A stretch of DNA of 64,000 nt from Miltoncostaea sp963703045 (GTDB lineage: Bacteria > Actinomycetota > Thermoleophilia > Miltoncostaeales > Miltoncostaeaceae). Shown one piece after another: positions 43,183 to 51,792 of this stretch (position 1 is the first letter of the stretch; each line of letters opens with the position of its first letter). The stretch is from the NCBI GenBank assembly GCA_963703045.1, contig OY969782.1:2801461-2865460 (forward strand). Direction: 5' to 3'. Below the pieces are notes generated by a model. The model was not told the DNA's origin. It was given only the letters and a program-made list of their open reading frames with translations, and ran no database searches. The position numbers were made by a program, and so were the translations under genes.

Positions 43183-43880
43183 GTGACGCCGCCGGCGGCC
43201 ATGCGGGTCTCGCCCGGCTCGTCCGGGATCTGGAGCCGCGTCGGCGCCGTCAGGTCTTCACCCACAGCTCGTGGGCGCCTCGACGGGAGGCGTCCTACGA
43301 GCGACTCGAGTTCCTCGGCGACAGCGTGCTGGACCTCATCGTGAGCGAGGAGCTGATGCGTCGTCATCCGTCGGTGGACGAGGGCGACCTCTCGTGGATG
43401 CGGCAGGCGGTGGTCGCGCGCGATCCGTGCGCCGCCGCCGCCGCCGCCGCGGAGCTGCCGGCGGCCCTCGTGGCCGCCGCACCGCCGGCGCGGCGCGACA
43501 CGGCCCGTGAGCTCGCCGCCACCGCCACCGTGCGGGCGGCCCTGGCGGAGGCCGTGATCGGCGCGGCCTGGCTCGACCTCGGCGCCGATCCGACCCGGGC
43601 GGCGGTGCTCGAGGCCTTCGGGCCCGCGATCGGCGCGGCGATGCCCGGTGTGCGCGACCCGAAGACCCGGTTGCAGGAGGAGGCCGCGCGGCACCGCCTG
43701 CCCGTGGCCTACGAGCTGACCGACACGCAGGGCCCCCCGCAGCGCCGGATCTTCACGAGCCGGGTGCGCGTCGGCGGCGAGGTGGCGGGGCAGGGCAGCG
43801 GCTCCTCGAAGCAGGCCTCCGAGGTGGCCGCCGCCGCGCGGGCCCTCGACGCGCGGCCGTGGGGCGCGGACCCGTGCTGA
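43179..43880 (+). CDS. rnc: Ribonuclease III (start codon and one active-site residue unusual)
   Basis: The 233-residue protein has the RNase III signature ASYERLEFLGDSVLDLI with the acidic residues of the first metal site. A dsRNA-binding domain follows at the C-terminus (DPKTRLQEEAARHRLPVAYE, SSKQASEVAAAARAL). In the second metal motif, where the family reads LADxxEAxIGA, it reads AALAEAVIGA: the Glu is kept but the Asp three residues before is Ala. The linker is Ala-rich. No ATG, GTG or TTG stands before the conserved N-terminus in this frame; CTG 43179, overlapping the acpP stop, is the only near-standard start. The end overlaps smc by 7 bases. Confidence 0.88.
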   Translation: MSDAAGGHAGLARLVRDLEPRRRRQVFTHSSWAPRREASYERLEFLGDSVLDLIVSEELMRRHPSVDEGDLSWMRQAVVARDPCAAAAAAAELPAALVAAAPPARRDTARELAATATVRAALAEAVIGAAWLDLGADPTRAAVLEAFGPAIGAAMPGVRDPKTRLQEEAARHRLPVAYELTDTQGPPQRRIFTSRVRVGGEVAGQGSGSSKQASEVAAAARALDARPWGADPC

Positions 43881-46800
43881 CGCGGCTGTCGCTGCGCGGC
43901 TTCAAGTCGTTCGCCGACGCGACCACCCTCGACCTCGGCCCCGGCGTCAACGTGGTCGTCGGGCCCAACGGCTCGGGCAAGAGCAATCTCGCCGAGGCCG
44001 TGATCTGGGCGCTCGGCGAGCAGCGCGCGGGCCGCCTGCGCGCGGGCGGCATGGCCGACGTCCTCTACTCGGGCGGCGAGCGGCGCCCCGCCGCGCCGTT
44101 CGCCGAGGTGTCGCTGGCGCTCGACGGCGACGACGACGACGGCCCCGCCGAGATCGCGGCGAGCCGCCGGCTGACCCGCGCGGGCGACGCCCACTACCGC
44201 CTCAACGCCGCCGAGTGCCGACTGCTCGACGTGCAGGAGGCCCTGGCCTCGCGCGGGATCGGCCCCGACGCCCTCGCGGTGATCCGCCAGGGGCAGGTCG
44301 AGGCGCTCTGCACCAGCACGCCGGTCGAGCGCCGCGCGATGGTGGACGCCGCCGCCGGGGTGGCGGTCGCCAAGCGCCGCCGCCGGCGCGCCGAGCAGAA
44401 GCTCGATCGGGTGGGCGACCGGCTCGAGCGCGCGCGCGACCTCGCCGGCGAGGTGCGCTCGCGGGCGCGTGCGCTCGACCGGCAGGCGCGCGCCGCCGAG
44501 CGCGCCGAGGCGCTCGAGGCCGAGATCGCGGCGGCCCGGCGCGCCGTCGGCGCCGCCCGCTCGCGCGCGGCCGCCGAGGCCCACGCCACGGCCCGGGCGA
44601 CGGCCTCCCGGCTCGGCGCGGTCGCGGCCGACGACGCCCGTGGCGTCGAGACGGCCCGGTCGGCGCGCGCCGACGCCGCCCGGGAACGCGCGGCCGCCTC
44701 CGCCCATGCCGCCGCGGCGCAGGAGCTGGCGACGGCGATGCGGACCGCCGCCGAGCGCACCGCGGGGCGCGCCGAGCTCGCCGCGGAGCGCCTCGAGGCC
44801 GCCCGCCGCGAGGCGGGGGAGCACGAGCGCCGGCGCGCCGCGGCCGCCGAGCGACTGGGCGCGCTCGGGGAGTCCGCCGCCGCGGCCGAGTCGGCGATCG
44901 CCACCGCGACCGAGGTGGCCGCCGCGGCCGACGCCGCCGCGGTCGCCGCCGAGGCCGCCGACCTGGACGCGCGCGCCGCGCACCGCGCCCTCGAGACCGC
45001 CGCCGCCGACGCGGCGGGCGCACTGCTGCGCGCCGACCGCGAGGCCCTCGAGGCCGACCGCGCCGCCGCCGCGGCGTCCGCCGGGCTCGTGGCGGCCCGG
45101 GCGCGCGTGGCCGCCCTCGAGGCCGACGTGGTCGATGCCGGCGCCGTCGCCCGCGCCGAGCGCCGGGAGGAGGTGTCCGCCGGTCGCGAGTCCCGGTGGG
45201 CAGACCGCCTGCGGGGAGCCGAGCGCGACGCCGCCGATGCCGCGGCCGCCCGCGAGGTGGCCGACGGCCGCCTGCGCGACGCCCGCACGGCCGCGCGCGC
45301 GCTCGCGCCCGACGACGCCCCCGGCGGTGGGCCCGCGACGCTCGGCGACGGTCTCGAGGTGGAGCCCGGCGCCGAGCACGCGGTGGCCGCCGCCCTCGGC
45401 GCCCTGGCGGAGGCCGTCCCGGTCGATTCGCTCGCCGCGGCGCGGGAGGTCGTGGAGGGCGGCGCGGCCTGGGCACTCGTGCCGGCCCCGCCGCGCGGTC
45501 GGGCGACCCCGCCGCCGGGCGCGCGCCCGGTGCTCGACCTCGTGGTCGGGTGCGCCGCGCCGACCCGGCCCCACCTCGAGCGGCTGCTCGCCGACGCCTG
45601 GCTCGTCGACGACATCGACGCGGTGCCGCCGGGCACCCCCGGCGTGGCCGTCACCCGCGAGGGCCTCGCCCTGCGGGCCGCCGACGGCTTGGTGTTCCGC
45701 GCAGCGGGCTCATGGGCGCGTCGCGCCCTCCACGCCCGGGCCGAAGGTGCCGAACGGACCGCGACCGCCGATGTCGCGACGGCGGCGGACGCCGCCCGCC
45801 GGGCGTCGGACGCCCTGGGCGTCGCGCGCCGCCGCCACCGGGCCGCCGCGCGCAGCGCCGCCCGGGCCGCCGAGGCCGTCGCGGCGCTGCGGGCGCAGGC
45901 CGGGGGCCGCGCCGCCCGCCTCTCCGACGGGCGGGCAGAGCTCGAGCGCAGCGAGGGGGAGGGCGTGGCCGCGGCGGCGGTGCGCGAGGCCGCCCGTCCC
46001 CGCGCGGCGGCCTGCCGCGCCGCCGCCCAGGACGCGACGGCACGCGCCGTCGCGGCGCGGGGCGTCGCCGAGCGGGCCGCGGCCGACCTGCGCGCCGCGT
46101 CGTCGGCGGCCGCCGACGCGCGCGCCGAGCTGGCGGCCGCGCGTGCGCACGGGGCCGAGGCCGCGGCCCGGCTGGCCGCGACCCGCGCCCTGGCCGCCGA
46201 GGCCCCCGAGCGCGGCGACCCGGCGCCCGCGCAGGGAGCGGCGCGCGCGCTCGCCGCCGCGTCCGCCGCCCTCGCGCCGGCCGCCGAGCGCGCCGGGGCC
46301 ATGTTGACCGAGGCGTCCGCGCGGGCCCGCGCGGCGGACGCGGCCGTCGACGGCCGCCGACCGGGCGGTCGAGGAGGCCGAGCGGGCGGCCGCCACGAGC
46401 GGCGCCGCGGCCCACGCGGCCGAGGTCGAGGCCGCGGTGGCCGGCGAGCGCGCGGCCGAGGCCGGTCCGCCGCCGGCCGACGACGCGCCCCCGGTCGACC
46501 CGGAGGAGGCCGCGCGGCGGCTCGAGGGGCTCGAGCGGCGCCGCGAGCAGATCGGCGCCGTCAACCCGCTCGCGGCCTCCGAGCGCGAGGAGCTGTCGGA
46601 GCGCGAATCGGAGATGCTGGCCCAGATCGACGACCTCGAGCGGACGGCCGGGTCGCTGCGCGCCCACCTGTCCGAGCTCGACGCGGCCGTGGCCGAGGGC
46701 TTCGACGCCGTCTTCGGCGCGTTCCGCGACCGCTTCGCCGAGGTCTGCGGGCTGCTCTTCCCCGGCGGAGAGGGCCGACTGCGGGCGGTGCAGGATGACG

Positions 46801-47213
46801 ACGGGGAGCCCGGCATCGAGGTCGAGGTCGTGCCCGCCGGCAAGCGCCCCCGGTCGCTGGCGCTCATGTCGGGCGGCGAGCGCTCGCTGGTCGCCCTCGG
46901 CTTCTGCCTGGCGCTCGCCATGGCCCGGCCGGCCCCCTTCTACCTGCTCGACGAGGTCGAGGCGGCGCTCGACGACGTCAACCTGCGCCGCTTCCTCGAC
47001 GTCGTCCGCACGCTCGCCCAGAGGACGCAGTTCGTGCTCATCACCCACCAGCAGCCGACGGTCGAGATCGCCGACACCATCTTCGGCGTGACGATGGGCG
47101 CGGAGGGCGTCTCGCAGATCGTCGCCCGCCGTCTGGCGCGCGACGTCGAGGGCCCGGCGCGCCCCTACGTGCGGCGGGCCCTGCGGGCGATCCCGGGAGG
47201 ACTCACCGGATGA
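43874..47213 (+). pseudogene. smc: Chromosome segregation protein SMC, interrupted by one frameshift
   Basis: From GTG 43874 the frame gives LSLRGFKSFADATTLDL, Walker A VVGPNGSGKSNLAEAV, the Q-loop VIRQGQVEAL, Ala/Arg-rich coiled coil and a hinge (GLEVEPGAEHAVAAALG). At about 46351-46353, near the end of the second arm, the frame slips. The C-terminal head then follows in the next frame: GAVNPLAASEREELSERE, the signature LALMSGGERSLVALGF and Walker B FYLLDEVEAALDDVN, to the stop at 47213. Removing one base gives 1112 residues, slightly short for SMC. The coiled-coil arms are exceptionally Ala-rich. smc is normally needed for growth, so an assembly error is more likely than loss. Confidence 0.9.
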
Positions 47214-48214
47214 GCGAGAGCGACGACGACCGCGCGGCCTGGGCCGAGCTGTTCGGCCTGGCTCCGCCGGAGGCGCAGGAGGAGCAGCCGCGGCGGCGCG
47301 GGCTCTTCGCCCGCCTGAAGGCGAACCTCGCCGCCGGGCCGCGGCAGACGATCTCCCCGCAGCTCGCGGGCATCTACGCGGGCAAGCTGGTGACCAACGA
47401 GACCTGGGACGACCTCGAGGAAGCCCTCATCTCGGCGGACTGCGGCATGGACGCCACGCTGGAGCTGGTGGAGGAGCTGCGCGGCGAGGCCGCCCAGGGG
47501 CGCATCACGAGCGGCGCCGACGTCTCGGGAGCGCTCTGGAAGGCCATGGCGGCGCGCATGGCGCCCGAGCCGGCGCGCATCCCGCTCGAGGGGGCGCCGA
47601 CGGTGATCCTGGTGGTGGGCGTCAACGGGAGCGGCAAGACGACCACGGTCGGCAAGCTCGCCTACCGCATGAGCCAGCTCGGCCAGAGTGTGGTGATCGG
47701 GGCCGCCGACACCTTCCGGGCGGCGGCGATCGACCAGCTCGCCGTGTGGGCCGAGCGCTCCGGGGCGCAGCTCGTGCGCCAGCGCCAGGGAGCCGACCCG
47801 GGCGCCGTCGCCTACGACACCGTCGTGTCGGCGACGGCCCGCGGGGCCGACGTCGCGCTCATCGACACCGCCGGGCGCCTGCAGACCCAGCACAACCTGA
47901 TGGAGGAGCTGCGCAAGGTCGCGGCCGTCGTCGCGAAGGTCAACCCGGACGCGCCCCACGAGGTGCTGCTCGTCCTCGACGCCACGACCGGCCAGAACGG
48001 GCTCAGCCAGGCCCGCCTCTTCGACGAGGCCGCCGACCTGTCGGGCGTCGTGCTCACGAAGGTGGACGGAACGGCCCGCGGGGGGATCGCCCTGGCGATC
48101 CGTCGCGAGCTCGGCATCCCGGTCAAGTTGGTCGGCTCGGGGGAGAAGCTCGAGGACCTGCAGCCGTTCGACGCCACGGCCTTCGCCCGCGCCGTCTTCG
48201 GCGCCGACGACTAG
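47210..48214 (+). CDS. ftsY: Signal recognition particle receptor FtsY
   Basis: The 334-residue SRP GTPase docks ribosome-nascent chain complexes at the membrane. A short acidic A region (ESDDDRAAW) precedes the N helical bundle. The G domain shows GVNGSGKTTTVGKLA, AADTFRAAAIDQL, DTAGRLQTQHNLMEEL, TKVDGTARGG and GSGEKLEDLQPF. ATG 47210 overlaps the smc stop as ATGA. The short A domain suggests simple membrane binding. Confidence 0.96.
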   Translation: MSESDDDRAAWAELFGLAPPEAQEEQPRRRGLFARLKANLAAGPRQTISPQLAGIYAGKLVTNETWDDLEEALISADCGMDATLELVEELRGEAAQGRITSGADVSGALWKAMAARMAPEPARIPLEGAPTVILVVGVNGSGKTTTVGKLAYRMSQLGQSVVIGAADTFRAAAIDQLAVWAERSGAQLVRQRQGADPGAVAYDTVVSATARGADVALIDTAGRLQTQHNLMEELRKVAAVVAKVNPDAPHEVLLVLDATTGQNGLSQARLFDEAADLSGVVLTKVDGTARGGIALAIRRELGIPVKLVGSGEKLEDLQPFDATAFARAVFGADD

Positions 48215-48258
48215 CCGGGCGGCACGGGCCGCGTCCCCACAGCACGGGGGCGCTGCTC

Positions 48259-48264
48259 TAGAGT
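48259..48264 (+). promoter_or_regulatory. -10 box before ffh
   Basis: TAGAGT ends 12 bases before ATG 48277 and 6 before an in-frame TTG at 48271. The hexamer is identical to that before def. Confidence 0.4.
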
Positions 48265-48276
48265 GAGCGGTTGCCG

Positions 48277-49596
48277 ATGTTCGATGCGCTCACCGACAAG
48301 CTGCAGGGGATCTTCGCCGGCCTGAGAGGCCGGGGGAAGCTCACCGAGTCCGACATCGACACGGCGATGCGCGCCATCCGCCTGTCGCTGCTCGAGGCCG
48401 ACGTCAGCCTGCCGGTCGTCAAGCGCCTGACGACGGCGATCGCGGCGCGCGCGAAGGGCTCCGAGGTGATGGAGTCGCTGACGCCCGACCAGCAGGTCGT
48501 GAAGATCGTCAGCGAGGAGCTGACCGCCCTCATGGGCGAGGCCAACGTGGCTCTGCCGCTGGCCTCGAAGCCTCCGACCATCGTCCTGATGGCGGGTCTC
48601 CAGGGGTCGGGCAAGACGACCTGCGCCGCCAAGCTCGCGCGCCACTTCCACGTCCAGGGCCGGGCCCCGCTGCTCGTCGCGTGCGACGTCCATCGCCCCG
48701 CCGCCGCCGAGCAGCTCGCCGTGCTGGGCGCCCAGATCGGCGTTCCCGTGCACCGCGAGGAGGGCGTCGGCGACGCCGTCGCCATCGCCCGCAACGGCAT
48801 CGAGGAGGCCCGCCGGACCGGGCGCGACCTCGTCATCGTGGACACCGCCGGCCGCCTGACGATCGACGCCGCCATGATGGCCGAGCTGGTCGCCATCAAG
48901 GACGCGGTGCAGCCGACGAGCGTCGTGCTCGTCATCGACGCCATGACCGGTCAGACCGCCGTCGACGTGGCGACCGCCTTCGGCGACGCCGTCGATTTCG
49001 ACGGGGTGGCCCTCACGAAGCTCGACGGCGATGCCCGCGGCGGCGCCGCCCTGTCGGTGCGCGCGGTCAGCGGCAAGCCGATCCTGTTCATCGGCACGGG
49101 CGAGAAGGTGGAGGCCCTCGAGCCGTTCCACCCCGACCGCATGGCGTCGCGCATCCTCGGGATGGGCGACGTGATGAGCCTGATCGAGAAGGCCCAGGCG
49201 ACGGTCGATGTGACCGACGCCAAGCGCCTCGAGCAGAAGATCCGCGGTGGGTCGCTGACCCTCGAGGACTTCCTCGACCAGATGCAGCAGGTCCGCAGGA
49301 TGGGGCCGATGTCCCAGGTGCTCGGGATGATCCCCGGGTTCCGCAACGCCGCGAAGTCGAAGGACCTGCAGGTCGACGACGGACAGCTCGACCGGGTGGA
49401 GGCGATCGTGCGCAGCATGACGCTGCAGGAGCGCCGCCACCCCGAGATCATCAACGGCAGCCGCCGCCGGCGCATCGCGTCCGGCAGCGGCACCAGCGTT
49501 CAGGAGGTCAACCAACTCCTGTCGCAGTTCAAGCAGATGCGGAAGCTGATGAAGCAGATGGGCCGCGGCGGCCTGCCTGCGCTCCTCGGCCGATAA
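48277..49596 (+). CDS. ffh: Signal recognition particle protein Ffh
   Basis: The 439-residue SRP54 homologue binds signal sequences and SRP RNA. N and G domains: MFDALTDKLQGIFAGLRGRG, GLQGSGKTTCAAKLARH, CDVHRPAAAEQL, DTAGRLTIDAAMM, TKLDGDARGG. The Met-rich M domain has QMQQVRRMGPMSQVLGMIPG and the RNA-binding INGSRRRRIASGSGTSVQEV. ATG 48277 gives the family N-terminus; TTG 48271 would add two residues. No SRP RNA gene is visible here. Confidence 0.96.
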   Translation: MFDALTDKLQGIFAGLRGRGKLTESDIDTAMRAIRLSLLEADVSLPVVKRLTTAIAARAKGSEVMESLTPDQQVVKIVSEELTALMGEANVALPLASKPPTIVLMAGLQGSGKTTCAAKLARHFHVQGRAPLLVACDVHRPAAAEQLAVLGAQIGVPVHREEGVGDAVAIARNGIEEARRTGRDLVIVDTAGRLTIDAAMMAELVAIKDAVQPTSVVLVIDAMTGQTAVDVATAFGDAVDFDGVALTKLDGDARGGAALSVRAVSGKPILFIGTGEKVEALEPFHPDRMASRILGMGDVMSLIEKAQATVDVTDAKRLEQKIRGGSLTLEDFLDQMQQVRRMGPMSQVLGMIPGFRNAAKSKDLQVDDGQLDRVEAIVRSMTLQERRHPEIINGSRRRRIASGSGTSVQEVNQLLSQFKQMRKLMKQMGRGGLPALLGR

Positions 49597-49616
49597 CCAG
49601 AGACGACAGGAGCACC

Positions 49617-49862
49617 GTGGTCAAGATCCGCCTCGCCCGTGTGGGCGGCAAGAAGAACGCCATCTACCGTGTGGTGGTGGCCGACGCCCGCTCGCCCCGC
49701 GACGGTCGCAACATCGACACGATCGGCCGCTACAACCCCCAGACCCACCCCTCGATCGTCGAGATCGACGTGGCCAAGGCCGACAAGTGGCTCGCCGACG
49801 GTGCCCAGCCGACCTCGGCGGTGAAGAAGCTGATCAAGATCGCCCGGGCACAGGCGGCCTGA
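49617..49862 (+). CDS. rpsP: 30S ribosomal protein S16
   Basis: An 81-residue protein with KIRLARVGGKKNAIYRVVVA and DGRNIDTIGRYNP, the S16 signature. GTG 49617 follows AGGAG by 5 bases. It is 20 bases after ffh, at the head of the standard rpsP-KH-rimM-trmD-rplS series. Confidence 0.97.
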   Translation: MVKIRLARVGGKKNAIYRVVVADARSPRDGRNIDTIGRYNPQTHPSIVEIDVAKADKWLADGAQPTSAVKKLIKIARAQAA

Positions 49863-49864
49863 GC

Positions 49865-50113
49865 GTGGCCGGCACCGGTCCGCTGGCGGGCATGATCGCC
49901 GCGCTGGCGCGCGGGCTCGTCGACCACCCCGAGAGGGTGGAGGTCGTCGAGGAGGGCGGCCCCGACGGGCGCGTCCTGTCGTTGCACGTGGCCGACGAGG
50001 ACCTCGGGCAGGTGATCGGCCGGGGCGGCCGGGTCGCGCGGGCGCTGCGGGCGATCCTGCGCGCGGCGGCGACCGCCCGTGGCGAGCGCGCCACGCTCGA
50101 GATCGTCGACTGA
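49865..50113 (+). CDS. khpA: KH-domain RNA-binding protein (KhpA/YlqC type)
   Basis: An 82-residue single KH domain. VIGRGGRVARALRAIL contains the GxxG loop (GRGG) that contacts RNA. GTG 49865 begins two bases after the rpsP stop. Proteins in this place form the KhpA partner of KhpB and affect small-RNA and cell-division functions in Gram-positives; that role is from the family. Confidence 0.92.
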   Translation: MAGTGPLAGMIAALARGLVDHPERVEVVEEGGPDGRVLSLHVADEDLGQVIGRGGRVARALRAILRAAATARGERATLEIVD

Positions 50114-50129
50114 CGGCGGGGCGCGCGCG

Positions 50130-50648
50130 ATGAGGCCGGCGACCGTCGTCATCGGCACCATCGGGCGGCCGCACGGCACCAACGGCGCGGTCCACGCGCG
50201 GCCGTCGGGGCCCACGCTCGCCACGCTCGGCCCGGGCGACACGGTCGAGGTGCGGCCGCGCGCGGGGGAGCCGGCGACGCTGGTCCTGAGCGGGCGCTCG
50301 GGCATGGACCGCAGCCCCATCCTGGCGTTCGCGGGCGTGTCCGACCGGGCCGGCGCCGCGCTGCTGACCGGCGCCGTGCTCGCGGTCGAGCCGGAGCGCA
50401 TGCGCGAGCTCGACGATCCCGACACGTTCTTCGTGCGCGATCTGGTGGGCTGCCAGGTGCTGCTCGGCGAGCGCCCGCTCGGCCCGGTCGCCGAGGTCAT
50501 CGCGGGGCCCGCCAACGACGTGCTCGAGGTCCGCGGGCCCGACGGCCCGGTGCTGCTGCCGTTCACCGCCGACGCCGTGCGCGAGCTCGACGTGCCGGGC
50601 CGGCGCATCGTCGTGCGCCCCGACCTGCTGGGCGACGCCGCTCCGTGA
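50130..50648 (+). CDS. rimM: Ribosome maturation factor RimM
   Basis: A 172-residue protein needed for 30S head maturation. TVVIGTIGRPHGTNGAVHAR is the RimM N-terminal signature, and the PRC-barrel half contains DTFFVRDLVGCQVL and VLLPFTADAVRELDVPGRRI. ATG 50130 is the first start with the family N-terminus. The stop overlaps trmD as GTGA. Confidence 0.93.
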   Translation: MRPATVVIGTIGRPHGTNGAVHARPSGPTLATLGPGDTVEVRPRAGEPATLVLSGRSGMDRSPILAFAGVSDRAGAALLTGAVLAVEPERMRELDDPDTFFVRDLVGCQVLLGERPLGPVAEVIAGPANDVLEVRGPDGPVLLPFTADAVRELDVPGRRIVVRPDLLGDAAP

Positions 50649-51322
50649 GGATCGACGTCTTCACGCTGTTCCCGGAGTGGTTCGACTGGATGCGGCGCCC
50701 GCGGCACCTGGCCAACGCCGCCCTGCACTCCGGCCTCGAGGTGCGGTGCTTCTCGCCGCGCGACACCACGCCGCTGCGCGCCGGGCAGGTCGATGACGCC
50801 CCCTACGGCGGCGGCCCGGGCATGGTGCTGCGCGTCAACGTCATGGCGGCGGCCCTCGCGGCGGTCTACGGAGGGCCGCCCGGGGCCGTGCGCGACGCCC
50901 GGCGGGTGGTGGTGCTGACCCCCCGCGGCCGGCCGTTCACCGACGCGGTGGCGCGCGAGCTGGCGTCCGAGCCGGAGCTCGTCCTGCTCTGCGGCCGGTA
51001 CGAGGGGTTCGACGAGCGCGTGCACACCGAGCTGGCGGGCGACGAGATCTGCCTCGGCCCGTTCGTGCTGGCGGGCGGAGAGGTGGCGGCGATGGCGATC
51101 ATCGACGCGGTGGGCCGGCGCCTCGGAGGCGCGCTCGGCAACGCCCAGAGCCTCGATGCCGAGTCGTTCTCCGAGGGGCTGGGCGGCGGGGTCGAGCACC
51201 CGCACTACACCCGCCCGGCGGAGTTCCTCGGCGCGACCGTGCCGCCCGTCCTGCTCTCGGGCGACCACGGGGCCATCGCCCGATGGCGGGCCGAGCGCGT
51301 GCTGCCGCCCCGCACGGGGTGA
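50645..51322 (+). CDS. trmD: tRNA (guanine37-N1)-methyltransferase
   Basis: The 225-residue SPOUT enzyme methylates G37 of tRNA to prevent frameshifting. RIDVFTLFPEWFDW opens it, DDAPYGGGPGMVLR follows, LLCGRYEGFDERV and LAGGEVAAMAIIDAVGR form the trefoil-knot SAM site. It is slightly shorter than E. coli TrmD at the C-terminus but ends at a natural GDHGAIARWR motif. Confidence 0.95.
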   Translation: MRIDVFTLFPEWFDWMRRPRHLANAALHSGLEVRCFSPRDTTPLRAGQVDDAPYGGGPGMVLRVNVMAAALAAVYGGPPGAVRDARRVVVLTPRGRPFTDAVARELASEPELVLLCGRYEGFDERVHTELAGDEICLGPFVLAGGEVAAMAIIDAVGRRLGGALGNAQSLDAESFSEGLGGGVEHPHYTRPAEFLGATVPPVLLSGDHGAIARWRAERVLPPRTG

Positions 51323-51371
51323 GCGGGCGGGCCCCCGCGGGTCCCCGTTCCTGCGCGCGAGCCCGCCTTGC

Positions 51372-51377
51372 TATGCT
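51372..51377 (+). promoter_or_regulatory. -10 box for rplS
   Basis: TATGCT lies 57 bases before ATG 51435 in the 112-base trmD-rplS gap; TTCCTG at 51348-51353 could be a weak -35 at an 18-base spacing. GAGGAG at 51419 is the ribosome binding site. Confidence 0.4.
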
Positions 51378-51434
51378 GCCCGTCGTTTTGCCGGGGGCCG
51401 TCCCGGGGCGATCCGATCGAGGAGTACGGGCGAG

Positions 51435-51782
51435 ATGAGCGTCATCGAGAGCCTTGAGCGCGAGCAGCTGCGCGACGACATCCCGGACTTCAAGGCCGGC
51501 GACACGGTGAAGGTCCACTTCCGCGTCATCGAGGGCACCCGCCAGCGGGTGCAGGTCTTCGAGGGCACGGTCATCAAGCGGCAGGGCTCGACGAGCCGCG
51601 AGACCTTCACGGTGCGCAAGCAGAGCTTCGGGGTCGGCGTCGAGCGGACGTTCCCGGTCCACTCGCCCAAGATCGAGAAGATCGAGCGGACGATGGAGGG
51701 CGACGTCAACCGCGCGAAGCTCTACTACCTGCGCGGCAAGATCGGCAAGAAGGCGCGCATCCGCGAGAAGCAGCGCTCCTAG
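51435..51782 (+). CDS. rplS: 50S ribosomal protein L19
   Basis: A 115-residue protein with FKAGDTVKVHFRVIEGTRQR, VFEGTVIKRQG and VERTFPVHSPKIEKIE, all L19. It has its own promoter and GAGGAG site. rnhB follows after 10 bases without the lepB gene that often lies between them. Confidence 0.97.
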   Translation: MSVIESLEREQLRDDIPDFKAGDTVKVHFRVIEGTRQRVQVFEGTVIKRQGSTSRETFTVRKQSFGVGVERTFPVHSPKIEKIERTMEGDVNRAKLYYLRGKIGKKARIREKQRS

Positions 51783-51792
51783 GTCTCCGGCG

